DNA of 64,000 nucleotides from Rutpela maculata (lineage: Eukaryota > Arthropoda > Insecta > Coleoptera > Cerambycidae). The notes under the pieces are model-generated. The model was not told where the DNA came from, made no database searches, and saw only the letters and a list, made by a program, of their open reading frames with translations. This document shows positions 34,517-46,984 of the stretch, piece after piece (the stretch's first letter is position 1; every line of letters begins with the position of its first letter). The translations under genes and the position numbers were made by a program. The stretch is from contig OW386285.2 in NCBI GenBank assembly GCA_936432065.2, forward strand, positions 179,978,890 through 180,042,889, in the 5' to 3' direction.

Positions 34517-37500
34517 GTGGCTGATCTCGGACGTGGATCCCAAGGACTAACCATCCCGAGGACTCAAGTCTCTGGTTAACGACCGCAACAGAGAACGGGC
34601 CCCTCACAATAGACTCCAATCGGATGGGGGTCGGAGACACGTGGGAGGGGCCATACCGGACGGTCTCAATGATGACGAACTCGCTATTGCACACGGACGC
34701 TTTAGGTGGACGGGGAGACTACAGGATGACCTGCTTATCTGCCATGAGAGCAGCGAACCCAGACGCAGGGGGTACATGGCGCAGTTACACCGGTTGTGGT
34801 GCGATATGCACCCGGAGTCCCGTGCCTTCTCTCAACAACACATGAGAGATCAGGTATTCTTCCTGAGTCGAACAGGCTACGAAAGGGCACCCCGTCAGCA
34901 GGAAGAAGGGTCAGCTGCATCACCACCGCGGTAACTACCTGCTGATCGAGAACATCCCCTAGAGCACACCGACGACACCCTCAGGACGAGGGTCAGCCTT
35001 AACACCAGGGTTAACCCAAAGCCACAAGACCTAGAAAGAATGGATTCGTTGCTCAATGATGAGCTTCCAGAAAATGCCACCATATGGCAGATCAACAGTG
35101 CCGTGTACGCAGCCGCTAGGCAACTCGTTCCCCAGCAACGCCTGGCAAGCGTATTGGGTAAGGTCAAGAAGACTAAGCGGCGCGTGCAGAAAATACAGGC
35201 AAAAGTTAAATCGGCGAGACAACACGCGTCTCGAATTCAGGGTGTGGTGGAGTACATAACGGCAGCTAAGCCATTCACGTCGAAAATTCGGCGTATAGTT
35301 GCCGGTATAAGACGACAACACCGCACTCTTAATCTGGCAATGCTGCAAACCATCAAACAGCACTGTCTAGATAGGATTCGAGTACTCATGGTCATCAAAA
35401 AATCTTTGGTCAGACGAGCACGGGCCATGGAACAAAACCATCTGTTCCAAATAAGTCCCTCTCGTCTGTTCCAAGACCCACCGCGTGTTGTCGAAAATCC
35501 GCCGTCTGTTGAAACTGTCGAGGCTTTCTGGAAGGGAATCTATGAGACTACGAGTCCATTCGACAGCGGCACTCCATCGACAGCACGCTTCGAGGAGCTC
35601 TGCAACACTCTGTTGGAAGAGCAAGACGAAGTGTGTCCGGCGATCAGTACCGAGGAAGTTCAACAAGCACTTGTTGGAACTAAGAACTTCGCTGCTCCGA
35701 GTCCAGATGGCATAAACAACTGGTGGTGGAAGAAATTCCCTTCCACCCACCGCCATCTGGCCCGAGTTTTCAACTCATGATTGAACGAGGGGCAGCCGAT
35801 TCCGGACTGGTTTGCCGAGGGGCGTACTGTATTGACCCCCAAAAATGGAGATCTGTCCAACCCGAAGAATTATAGACCGCTATACAAGATATTTACACGT
35901 ATTGTGTATGCCAGGACATTGAGGTCAGTTGAGCTGGTCTACCGACAGATACACCAACAGCGTGGTGGCAAGAAAGGTGTGGCAGGCTGCAAAGAAAACC
36001 TATTGATAGACCGCTGTGTTACACAAGATTCTGTGCAATACAAGCGTAATCTCTCAATGGCGTGTATTGATTACCGCAAGGCATTTGATACAACATCTCA
36101 TGCACTATTATTACACTTCCTGCAATGGCATGTGGTACCTGCCCCACTAGTGAGATGCATCGAACAACTGATGCCACTCTGGAGCACCCGCTTCACCATA
36201 ACATCTGTTGCTAAACGGGTATCAACAGAGTTGATAACTTTTAGGAGAGTAGTTTTCCAGGGTGACTCCCTGAGTCCTCTCCTATTTTGCATCTCACTGC
36301 TGCCGTTATCTGTCAGGCTCCACCAAACCCGCGGATACCAATGTGGCCCACGCAGCAATCGGAGGCATAAGGTCACCCATCTATTTTATATGGATGACCT
36401 AAAACTTTATGCCTTTGGAGAATACGAACTCCAAAACTCTCTAAGGGTGGTCCAAGAGTATACACGGGCCATTGGCATGGAATTCGAGCTGGATAAGTGT
36501 GCAGTCGTCCACCTCAAGAGAGGACGAAGCGGGATATTCCTTGAAGACGCGCAGCTCGCAGACGAAAGCATCCTACGACACCTGGATGCCGGAGAGACCT
36601 ACACGTACCTGGGTGTGGAACAACATCACATCCAGAACGTGAAACAAATTAAGGATACTCTCCGCGGCAAGTACAGACACCGGCTCCGAAAGATTTGGTC
36701 TTCCGAACTTTCGGGGAAGAACAAGGTGTCTGCAACTAATATGCTTGCCGTTCCGATTCTGCTCTACTCCTTCGGAGTAGTTAAGTGGACACTAGATGAG
36801 CTGCGCCAATTGGACAGGGATACCAGCAAGATGATGCATGTTCACAGGAGCATCCATCCTAGGTCGTCCGTTCCTCGAGTGTACCTCCCACGCCAACAGG
36901 GGGGCCGAAGACTCTTGAGTCTGGAATGTGTGCATGGTAGAGTAGCACTGGGTGTGGCATGCAACGTCCTTAGGAGCTCGGACACACTCCTGCGGTTTGT
37001 GAGAGATCATGAAACTGCATTTTTATTCAAGGCAGCACGTAAGGCCGCAGATGATCTCGGTCTCATACTCGACTTCAGGCGAGGAGGCCGGCGAGGTGCT
37101 GAGCTAGAATCAGTAACTAAGCTTGCGCCAAATCGCCTGACAGCCCAAATTAAAGCTGCCGAGCAGAGAAATCTCTTCAGGCAGCACGTCGATAAGCCCA
37201 TGCACGGTGTATTCTATAACAATATAGAGACACTGGGTTTATCGACAAAGCTGACCTTCGCTTTCTTACGGTCAGCAGGGCTAAAGTCAGAGACTGAGGG
37301 ATTCATTGTGGCCTGCCAAGATGGCTATAAACACCTTGGTCTACCGCAGTCGCGTTATGGGTGTGGCGGTCCCTGATATTAGCTGTGGGACCTGCCGTCA
37401 GGCGCCGGAGTCGCTCATGCACTATCTGCATGTCCGGTATATGCGACTTCGGCCTACATCCATAGGCATAACGCGGCTCTACGAGCCCTGTACTACCATC

Positions 37501-38077
37501 TTCGGCACTCGTACGAAGTAGACCAAACACCAGTGCTGCCTTACGTCCCCGAAGAGATCGAGTCCGTTGTCGAGAACGCGAAGTGCCGAATATGTTGGAA
37601 CTACTCGTTTCCGACGGTCAGGCAGATACAAGCAAACAAGCCTGACATAGTCCTCCTCGACCATCAAATCGAGGTGATGTATGTCATGGAATTATCGACA
37701 CCTGCTGAGACAAACATAATCTTGAAGGTGGGGGAAATACGGGCTAAATACCGAGATCTCCGGTATGAGCTCCGAGCGCTATACCCAGACTACTCGGTCA
37801 AGATGGTCGTCCTGATAATCGGTGTACTCGGTGGAAAAGGCATACGCTGCTCTCGGAATTAAAGGCCATACCAGTCTGCCAAAAGTCAGCCGAGTGGTTG
37901 ACAGGCCAAATGCAGAAGGCAGTTATCCTGGGATCCCTCCGTTTGCTTAGGGCACATGAGTCTGGAATTTACAGTCGCTGACCCTGCGGGATGCGGGGAG
38001 TGGACGTGAATAATTCGCTGGCGTTTCTCCCGTGAGAATGTCGGAGACACGGGAGAACTGTCCAAAATCGCGAGCGC
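34517..38077 (+). pseudogene. R4/Dong-like copy F (family beta), nearly full length
   Basis: The most complete beta copy. 5' UTR from 34517; N-terminal domain GRFRWTGRLQDDLLICHESS at about 34700; stop at 34934; frame reopened at 35040 with the basic region and NNWWWKKFP. A TGG-to-TGA stop at 35778-35780 leaves the next 531-codon frame (35781-37376) in phase: motif A IDYRKAFD, motif B FQGDSLSPLLF, motif C YMDDLKLYA. Seven residues are deleted after NYRP. Small deletions near 37325 and 37420 shift the zinc-finger and endonuclease region (SCGTCRQAPESLMH; KPDIVLLDHQIEVMYVMEL). Full function would be target-primed reverse transcription; this copy is inactive. Confidence 0.87.
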
Positions 38078-38104
38078 TAAAAAAAATAATAATAAAAATA
38101 ATAC

Positions 38105-39004
38105 AAGTGTGCAGTCGTCCTCCTCAAGAGAGGACGAGGAGATATTCCTTGAAGATGCGCAGCTCGCAGGCGGAAGCATCCTACGACACCTGGATGCCGG
38201 AGAGACCTATACGTACCTGGGTGTGGAACAACATCACATCCAGAACGTGAAACAAATTAAGGATACTCTCCGCGGCAAGTACAGACACCGGCTCCGAAAG
38301 ATTTGGTCTTCCGAACTTTCGGGGAAGAACAAGGTGTCTGCAACTAATATGCTTGCCGTTCCGATTCTGCTCTACTCCTTTGGAGTAGCTAAGTGGACAC
38401 AAGATGAGTTGCGCCAATTGGATAGGGATACCCGCAAGATGATGCATGTTCATAGAAGCATCCATCCTAGGTCGGTCGTTCATCGAGTGTACCTCCCACG
38501 CCAACGGGGGGGGGGGGGGCGAGTATTCTAGAGTCTGGAGTGCACGCATGGCAGAGTAGCGCTGAGTGTGGCATGCAACATCCGCAGGAGCTCGGACCCA
38601 CTCCTGCGGTTTGTGAGAGATCATGAAACTGTAACAGTTGGCGCATTTTTATTTAAGGCAGCACGCAAAGCCGCAGATGATCTCGGTCTCATATTCGACT
38701 TCAAGCGAGGAGGCCGGTGAGATGCTGATCCAGAATCAGTAACTGAGCTAGCGCCAAATCGTCTGAAAACCCAAATTAAAGCTGCCGAGCAGAGAAATCT
38801 GTTCAGGCAGCACGTCGATAAGACCATGCACGGTGTATTCTATAACAATATAGAGACACTGGGTTTATCGGCGAAGCTGACCTTTGGTTTTTTACGGTCA
38901 GCAGGGTTGAAGTCGAAGACCGAGGGATTCACTGTGGCCTGCCAAGATGGTGTTATTAATACCTTGGTCTACCGCAGTCGCATTATGGGTGTGGAGGTCC
39001 CTGA
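38105..39004 (+). pseudogene. R4/Dong-like copy G (family beta), internal piece
   Basis: It starts right after a TAA tract with KCAVVLLKRG-equivalent sequence, just past YMDD, and runs to the IMGVEVPD codons before the zinc motif. A G-run expanded to about 14 bases (38505-38518) shifts the frame. At 39004 it joins family-alpha sequence directly, without A-tail or TAA, so its 3' end was lost to recombination or to the arrival of copy H. Confidence 0.8.
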
Positions 39005-42000
39005 CGGTGAATGAGGTGGCCGAAGGTCCACCGAATGAACCGGTTGAGGATGCAGTCCCTGCCGTTCCACCAATACCAGAGAACCTCAGTACCAGAAGGG
39101 GGTTACACAACTTAAAACCCCCGAGCCACAAGATCTGGCCAGAGTGGATGCAGAACTTCGTGCAGCGCTACCAGAAGAGGATGATATCTGGCACATTAAT
39201 TCTGCCGCTCAACGCTTGCCACAGGTGGAGAGGAGGAACACTGCCTCTCCACAGGAGAGAGCGAGACGGCGCATACAGAAGATGGAGGCCAAGAACCGGT
39301 CGGCGAGGCAACATGCATCCCGTATCCAATGTGTGATGGACTATATGGCGGCCAATAGACCTTTCACGCCTAAAGTGCGGCGAGTAGCTACCAATTTAAC
39401 GCGCGTCCATCACACACTCAATGGGGCAGTGCTGCAAACCACCAACAGCACTGTCTCGACAGGATACGGATGCTAGTGGCTTGTAAGAAGTCACTAGTGA
39501 GGCAGGCGAGAGGTCTGGCGGAGAATCAACTTTTCCGCAAAAAGCCCTCACGCCTTTTCGAGCCGCCTCAGCGTACTGCTGAGAATCCGCCGACTATGGA
39601 TCAGGTGGAAAACTTCTGGAAAACGTTGTACGAAGAGAAGCTTCCACTCAACAGAGACTCTCCAGCCCTGGCACACTTTGAAACCTTTTGCCAAAGGCTT
39701 CAACAACCAAATGAGGTGTGCCAACCGATAACCCCAGAAGAGGTTCGAAGAGCTCTTGAGGGCTCCAAGAAATTTGCTGTTCCAGGTCCCGATGGGACCA
39801 ACAACTTTTGGTGGAAAAAATTACCCAGTACGCACCACCATTTGGCCAGAATTTTCAGTTCATGGCTAAATAAGGAGCAGCAAAGTCCTTCTTGGGTTGT
39901 CTAGGGGCGAACAGTGCTGATCCCGAAGAACGGAGATTTGTCTGACCCAAAGAACTACCGGCCGATAACCTGTTTAAACGCATGTTACAAGGTGTTTACA
40001 CGCATTTTGTACATGCGACTGCTCCATGCAGTTGAACCGGTTTACGAGCAGATATATGAGCAACGATGGTCAAAGAGAGGTGTCGCTGGCTGCAAGGAGA
40101 ACCTGCTGATTGACAGGTGTGTCACGCAGGACTCCGTGCAGTATAAGCGTAACCTCTCTATGGCCTGGATCGATTACCGCAAGGCATTTGACATGACATC
40201 ACACGAGCTCATTGTACACTTGCTCCGATGTCTTGCGGTACCTGGTCCCGTAGTGAGATGCATCGAAGAACTGATGCCGCTCTGGAGGACTCGCTTTACC
40301 ATAACATCGGGTAACGATAGAGTCCAGACGGATCCGGTATCTTTCAGAAGAGGAGTATTTGAGGGAGACTCCCTCAGCCCCCTTCTGTTCTGCATCTCAC
40401 TACTGCCATTATCCGTCTCGCTGGGGAAAACCCGTGGCTACAACTGCGGTACCCCCGGCGACAGGAGGCATAAGGTCACCCATCTGTTCTATATGGATGA
40501 CCTTAAACTTTATGCCTCCGGAGAGAGGGACCTACACCAGTCCCTCAGGGTGGCACAGGAGTACACGCAGGCTGTCGGCATGGAGTTCGGGTTAGACAAA
40601 TGTGCACTGGTCCATCTCAAGAGAGGACGATGAGGGAACTACGGAGAGGACGCGCAACTCGTGGACGGAAGCATCTTACATCATCTAGATGCCGGAGAGT
40701 CGTACAATTACTTGGGTGTCGAGCAACGCTCCACCCAAGAAGTGAGTGTAGTGAAAAACGCTCTCCGCGGCAAGTATCAGCACCGACTCCGACAGATCTG
40801 GTCTTCAGAGTTGTCGGGGAAGAACAAGGTGTCTGCTACCAACATGCTTGCCGTTCCGATCCTTCTCTACTCCTTTGGAGTAGTGAAATGGACTCAAGAA
40901 GAGTTGCGTCAACTCGACGTAGGAACCCGCAAGAAGATGCATCTCAATAGGAGTTTGCATCCTAAATCGTCCGTTCCACGGCTATACCTCCCACGACATC
41001 GGGGAGGCCGTGGACCCTTGAGTTTGGAGAGTCTCCATAATAGGATGGTTCTGGATGGAGCCTGTAAGGTCATCAGGAGTTCGGATCCCCTCCTTTGCAT
41101 GGTCCGAGACCATGAAAATGCAGGGGTAGGAGCCTTTCTGTTTAAGGCAGCACAGAGAGCAGCCGATGAACTTGGTCTCTCCTTCGACGTCGAGCGGGTA
41201 AATCGCGACTCTGTCACCGAGTTGGAACCTGCTCGGCGAAAAGCCGAAATTAAAGCTGCAGAACACAACAACTTTCTGCAGCTGCACACGGATAAGCCAA
41301 TTCATGGAGTTTTCTATAAAAATATAGAAAACCTTGGCTTATCCGAAAGGCTGACCTTTGCTTTCTTAAGGTCAGTCTGGCTGAAGTCTGAGACCGAGGG
41401 ATTCATAATGGCTTGCCAGGATACTGTATTTAACACCCTCGTCTATCGTAGTCGTGTCATGGATATAGAGGTCCCTGATGTCAGCTGCAGGGCCTGCCGC
41501 AGGGCGCCAGAGACTCTTACGCACTTGCTGTCGGTTTGCCCGACATATGCAGTCTCGGCCTATATCCAAAGGCACGACGGAGCATTACGAGTGCTTTATT
41601 ACCATTTAAGGCACTCGTATGGGATAGACGAAACACCAGTGCTGCCTTACGCTCCGGGGGATATTGAGTCCGTTGTGGGAAATGAGAAGTGCCTAATTTA
41701 TTGGAACTATTCTTTTCCCACCGTCAGGCAAATACAAGCCAACAAGCCTGACGTAGTACTCCTCGACAATCAACTCAAGACAATGTTCGTCGTGGAGTTC
41801 TCGGCTCCCGCGGAGAACAACATTGTCTTGAAGGAGGAGGAAAAACGGACAAAATATCGAGATCTGCTCTTCGAACTCCGCAGACTCTATCCAGACCATA
41901 CTGTTAAGATAGTGGTACTGATCATAGGAGCCCTCGGTGGAAGGAGACACACACTGCTTTCGGAACTCAAGATCATACCGGCATTCGGCAGAGGTCTTAG

Positions 42001-42172
42001 CCGGCAGAATGCAGAAGGCTGTCATCCTCGGTTCATTACGTCTGCTCAAAGCACACGATTCTCGGACCCAGTAGTCACTTACCCCACGGGCATGGGGAGT
42101 GGCTACCGGTACTACCAGCTCCCCTCTGTGAGGACCGGAGCCACAGAGAAGGGGGACTGGTTTTTAGCTAAC
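39005..42172 (+). pseudogene. R4/Dong-like copy H (family alpha), nearly intact RT and endonuclease
   Basis: The start lacks the 5' UTR and first N-terminal block. Frameshifts occur before 39470; from there to 42175 one frame is open except for TAG at about 39902 and TGA at about 40631. Domains in order: PGPDGTNNFWWKK, RT motif A IDYRKAFD, motif B FEGDSLSPLLF (Gln replaced by Glu), motif C YMDDLKLYA, thumb, zinc motif CRACRRAPETLTHLLSVC, endonuclease KPDVVLLDNQ...VVEF. An 8-base deletion near 41986 alters the C-terminus. Ends in A/TAA. It is the best template for the family protein in this window. Confidence 0.87.
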
Positions 42173-42178
42173 TAAAAT

Positions 42179-42210
<32 letters not shown>

Positions 42211-42211
<1 letters not shown>

Positions 42212-42331
42212 TTAGGGCACACGATTTAGGTATTTACAGTCACTAACTCCAGGAATTTGCCGGCGCGGCTACCGTGAGGTGTCGGAGGCCACGGAAGTCC
42301 TGTCCGGCAGCGGGCTACTAGAAAAAAACTA
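42211..42331 (+). pseudogene. R4/Dong-like copy I (family epsilon), 3' tail only
   Basis: 120 bp between two TAA tracts. It encodes only the final LRAHDLGIYSH and stop, then a UTR with paired GTCCGGCAGCGGGC-type sequence. The C-terminus resembles family beta (HESGIYSH) but the UTR is distinct. An extreme 5' truncation. Confidence 0.7.
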
Positions 42332-42358
42332 GTAATAATAATGATAATATTAATAAAT

Positions 42359-45251
42359 AGCAGGAGAAGCTCCCTTAGATCCAACTAGCCTTTGGTGAGT
42401 AGCGACACCACTTACTCCAGCCACGGGTGCAAAATCTGGTGTCGGCCGTGGGCTTGTTAGGCTAACCACCTAACAAGCTGAAATCTTCTGATTCCAGGCA
42501 ACAGAAGACAGGGCCCCCACAATCGACCCCATCCGAATGGGGGTCACAGGCAAGGTGGTGGGGCCCAACCGGACGGACTACCTGACAATGACGACCGAGA
42601 GACACATGGACGCTTTGAGTGGACAGATGAGCTGAGGAATGATCTTCTGCTGTGCTACGAAAACAGTGAGCCCGCACGAAGGGGGTATATGGCGCGAATG
42701 CATACTCTGTGGTGTGAAAGACACCCGGAGAACAGCGCCTTCACGTCGCAAATTCTGCGTGATTATGTATCCCACCTTCGTAGCAGGGGCTACGTGAGAG
42801 CTGTTCCTCAGCCGGTAAATGAGGCGGTCGAGGAGCCGCTGAATGAACTGGATGAGGAGGCAGTTCTAGACGTTCCACCAACACCAGAGGGCTTTAACAC
42901 AAGAAGGAGGTTACACTTCATCAGATCCCCCAGATCAGAATACCTAGCCAGAGTGAATGCTGAACTTCGTGAAGCTATACCAGAAGGGGCTGACATCTGG
43001 AGCATAAACTGTGCCGTATACGCTGCTGCACAGAGCTTAACCCCGGGGGAGAGACGAAACACTGCCTCCCACAGGAGAGAGCGGAGCGGCGTATACATAA
43101 GATGGAAGCCAAGATCCGGTCGGCGAGGCAACATGCATCCCGTATCCAATGTTTGATGGACTATATGGCGGACAATAAGACATTCACGCCTAAAGTTAGG
43201 TTAGGTTAGGTTAGGCTAGCCGCCAATTTAAGACGCGTCCATCACACACTGAATGGGGCAGTGCTGCGAACCACCAAACAGCACTGCCATGATCAGATAC
43301 GGATGCTAGTGACTTGTAAAAAGTCACTAGTGAGGCGGGCGAGGGGCTGGCGGAAAACAATCTATTCCGCAAAAAGCCCTCGCGCCTTTTCGAACCGCCT
43401 CAGCGTGTTGTAGAGAATCCGCCGACTGTAGATCATGTGGAAAACTTTAGGAAACCGCTCTACGGACAGAAGCTCCCACTCAACAGAGACACTCCAGCCC
43501 TGGCACACTTTGAAGTCTCTTGCCAAAGGTTTCAACAACCAAACGAGGTGTGCCATCCGATAACCCCAGGTCCCGATGGGATAAATAACTTTTGATGGAA
43601 AAAGTTTTCTAGTACCCACCACCATTTGGCCAGAATTTTTTATTCATGGCTAAATGGGGAGCACCAAATTCCTTCTTGGGTTGTCGAGGGGCGGACAGTG
43701 CTGATCCCGAAGAACGGAGATTTGTCTAACCCAAAAAATGACCGGCCGACAACTTGCTAACACGCATGTTACAAGTTGTTTACACGCATCTTGTACATGC
43801 GGGTGCTCCAAGCAGTTGAACGGGTTTACGAACGGATATATGAGCAACGAGGATCAAAGAGAGGTGACTACGGAGAGGATGCGCAGCTTGTGGACGGAAG
43901 CATCTTACATCATCTAGATGCCGGAGAGTCGTACACTTACTTGGGTGTCGAGCAATGCTTCACCCAAGAAGTGAGTGTAGTAAAAAACGCTCTCCGCGGC
44001 AAGTATCAGCACCGACTCCGACAGATCTGGTCTTCAGAACTGTCGGGGAAGAACAAGGTGTCTGCTACCAATATGCTTGCCGTTCCGATCCTCCTCTACT
44101 CCTTTGGAGTAATTAAATGGAATCAAGAGTAGCTGCGAAAACTCGATGTAGGAACCCGAAAAAAGATGCATCTCTATAAGAGTTTGCACCCTAAATCGTC
44201 CGTTCCACGGTTATATGTCCCACGATATCGGGGAGGCCGTGGACTCTTGAGTTTGGAGAGTCTCCATATCAGGATGGTTCTGGATGGAGCCTGTAAGGTC
44301 ATAAGGAGTTCGCATCCCCTCCTCTGCATGGTCCGAGACCATGAAAGTGCAGGAGCCTTTTTGTTTAAGGCAGCACACAGAGCCGCCGATGAACTCGGTC
44401 TGGTTTTCGACGCTGAGCGGGTTAATTACGACTCTGTCACCGAGTTGGAATCTGCTGGGCAAAAAGCCCAAGTCAAAGCTGCTGAAATTGATCTATTTCT
44501 GCAGCTACAATCGGATAAGCCATTGCACGGAGTATTCAACACACTCGTCTATCGAAGTCGTGTCATGGGTATAGAGGTCCCTGATGTCAGCTGCAGGACC
44601 TGCCACAGGGCGCCGGACACATTAATGCATTTGCTGTCGGCTTGTCCAGTATATGCAGTCTCAGCCTATATCCAGAGGCACGACGCAGCATTACGAGTGC
44701 TTTATTATCACTTAAGGCACTCGTATGGGATAGACGAAACATCAGTGCTGCCTTATGCTCAGGGGGATATTGAGTCTGTTGTGGGAAATGAGAAGTGTCT
44801 AATTTATTGGAACTACTCGTTTCCCACAGTCAGGCAAATACAAGCTAATAAGCCTGGCGTGGTCCTCCTCGACCACCAACTCAAGACAATGTTTGTCGTG
44901 GAGTTCTCGGCTCCCGCGAAGAATAACATTGTCTTGAAGGAGGAGGAAATACGGAAGAAATATCGAGATTTGCTCTTCGAACTCCACAGACTTTACCCTG
45001 ACCATACTGTTAAGCTAGTATTCCTAATCATAGGAGCCCTCTGTGGAACGAGACACACTGCTTTCAGAACTAAAGATCGTACCGGCATGCAGAAATTCGG
45101 CAGGGATCTTAGCCGGCAGGATGCAGAAGGTCATTATCCTCGGCTCATTACGTCTACTCAGGGCACACGATTCTCGGACCCAGTATTCACTCATCCCACG
45201 GACGTGGGGAGTGGCTGCCAGTACTACCAGTTCCCCTCTGTGAGTGTCGGA
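42359..45251 (+). pseudogene. R4/Dong-like copy J (family alpha), full 5' end, RT core deleted
   Basis: The 5' UTR matches copy E (CTTTGGTGAGTAGCG near 42390). N-terminal domain: GRFEWTDELRNDLLLCYENS, then RRGYMARMHTLWCERHPEN. A (TTAGG)4 insertion lies at 43196-43215. At about 43866 the RGSKRG codons jump directly to DYGEDAQLVDGS, a deletion of about 0.55 kb that removes all RT motifs. A stop near 44130 and a deletion before 44536 follow; zinc motif CRTCHRAPDTLMHLLSAC and the endonuclease remain open (44166-45404). Ends in A/TAA. Confidence 0.85.
43196..43215 (+). repeat. (TTAGG)4, insect telomere-type repeat
   Basis: Four perfect TTAGG units within copy J. Copies E and H have unrelated sequence (CGTCGAATA type) at the same place, so the units were added or converted here. 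Confidence 0.95.
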
Positions 45252-45260
45252 GAAAAAAAA

Positions 45261-45292
<32 letters not shown>

Positions 45293-46720
45293 GAATACAG
45301 ACACCGGCTCCGAAAGATTTGGTCTTCCGAACTTTCGGGGAAGAACAAGGTGTCTGCAACTAATATGCTTGTCGTTCCGATTCTGTTCTACTCCTTTGGA
45401 GTAGTTAAGTGGACACAAGATGAGTTGCGCCAATTGGATAGGGATACCCGCAATATGATGCATGTTCATAGGAGCATCCATCCTAGGTCGTCCGTTCCTC
45501 GAGTGTACCTCCCACGCCAACGGGGGGGAGGGGGCGAGGACTCTCGAGTCTGGAGTGTACGCATGGCAGAGTAGCGCTGAGTGTGGCATGCAACATCCTC
45601 AGGAGCTCGGACCTACTCCTACGGTCTGTGAGAGATCATGAAACTGTAGGAGTTGGCGCATTTTTATTTAAGGCAGCACGCAAGGCCGCAGATGATCTCG
45701 GTCTCATATTCGACTTCAGGCGAGGAGGCCGGCGGAGTGCTGATCCAGAGTCAGTAACTGAGCTGGCGCCAAATCGTCTGAAAGCCCAAATTAAAGCTGC
45801 TGAGCAGCGAAATCTGTTCAGGCAGCACGTCGATAAGCCCATGCACTGTGTATTCTATAACAACATAGAGACACTGAGTTTATCGACGAAGCTGGCTTTG
45901 GTTTTTTACGATCAGCAGAGCTAAAGTCGGAGACCGAGGGATTCATTGTGGCCTACCAAGATGGTGTTATTAATACCTTGGTCTAGTCGCATTATGGGTG
46001 TGGAGGTCCCTAACGTTAATTGTAGGACCTGCCGTCAGGCGTCGGAGTCGCTCAAGCACTTACTATCTGCATGCCCGATTTATGCGACTTCGGCCTACAT
46101 CTATAGGCATAACGCGGCTCTACGAGTGCTGTACTACTACCTACGGCACTCGTACCATGTAGACCAAACACCAGTGCTGCCTTACGTCCTCGGAGAGATC
46201 GAGTCCGTTGTCGAAAAAGAGAAGTGCAGAATATATTGGAATTACTCGTTCTCGACGGTCAGGCAAATTCAGGCAAACAAGCCTGACATAGTCCTCCTCG
46301 ACCACCAAACCAAGATGATGTATGTCATCGAGTTCTGTGCACCTGCTGGGACAAACATCATCTTGAAGGAGGGGGAAAAACGGACTAAATACAGAGATCT
46401 CCGGTATGAGCTCCGAGTGCTATACCCAGACTACTCGGTCAAGATGATCGTCCTGATAATCGGTGTACTTGGTGGAATGAAGCCTACGCTGCTCTCGGAA
46501 TTAAAGGCCATACCAGCCTGCCAAAAGTCAGCCGAGCGGTTGGCAGGCCAAATGCAGAAGGCAGTTATCCTGAGGTCCCTCCGTCTTCTTATGGCACACG
46601 AATCTGGAATCTACAGTCACTAACCATGCGGGATGCGGGGAGTGGCTGTGGATACTTCGCTGGCGCTTCTCCCGTGAGAATGTCGGAGACACGGGAGAGC
46701 TGTCCAGCATCGCGCACGCG
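45293..46720 (+). pseudogene. R4/Dong-like copy K (family beta), 3' half
   Basis: It starts after a TAA tract at the thumb region (YRHRLRKIWSSELSG equivalent). Frames change at the G-rich slippage site (45522-45536) and near 45925. The last frame (45946-46623) is open through CRTCRQASESLKHLLSAC and the endonuclease core KPDIVLLDHQTKMMYVIEF to HESGIYSH and stop. The 3' UTR and A/TAA tail are present. RT palm absent. Confidence 0.83.
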
Positions 46721-46750
46721 AAAAAAAAATAAATAACGATAACAATAAAA

Positions 46751-46865
46751 TGGCTTTATTTATTAATTAAAGTACAACATATTCCTAAACTAAGGCGAAG
46801 TCTAGCTTAATAGCTACTCAACTTAACCTTTTACATTATAATAATATAAGTGTGTAGAGTTTACG
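46751..46865 (-). repeat. LINE 3' UTR fragment, minus orientation
   Basis: Reverse complement of about 47655-47757 (shared landmark AAGGCGAAGTCTAGCTTAATAG). On the minus strand it ends in AATAAA, so it is the 3' end of a Jockey-like LINE pointing into the (TAA)n at 46721-46750. Confidence 0.75.
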
Positions 46866-46984
46866 TCAATTAATAAATGTGTATATTATTGAAAAAAAAA
46901 AACGTCAAATAACATTTATATATTTAAATTTTAATTGTTTGGGAGACAATTTTAGAACGGCAACATCTTTCCATTATTTTTATT

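Larger units (their letters stand above)
16459..46750 (+). mobile_element. Head-to-tail array of R4/Dong-clade retrotransposons in (TAA)n
   Basis: About eleven pieces, all plus strand, share the same 3' plan: endonuclease domain, stop, 60-120 bp UTR with GGGGAGTGGCTG-type stem, A-run, then TAA repeats. TAA tracts lie at 16459-16491, 18388-18437, 19653-19681, 21166-21225, 21805-21842, 38078-38104, 42173-42210, 42332-42358, 45252-45292 and 46721-46750. The RLE endonuclease (CxxC...HxxxxC, then PD...D/E) places them in the R2/R4 group; Dong of Bombyx is known to insert into TAA repeats. Family names alpha to epsilon used below are mine. Confidence 0.85.
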
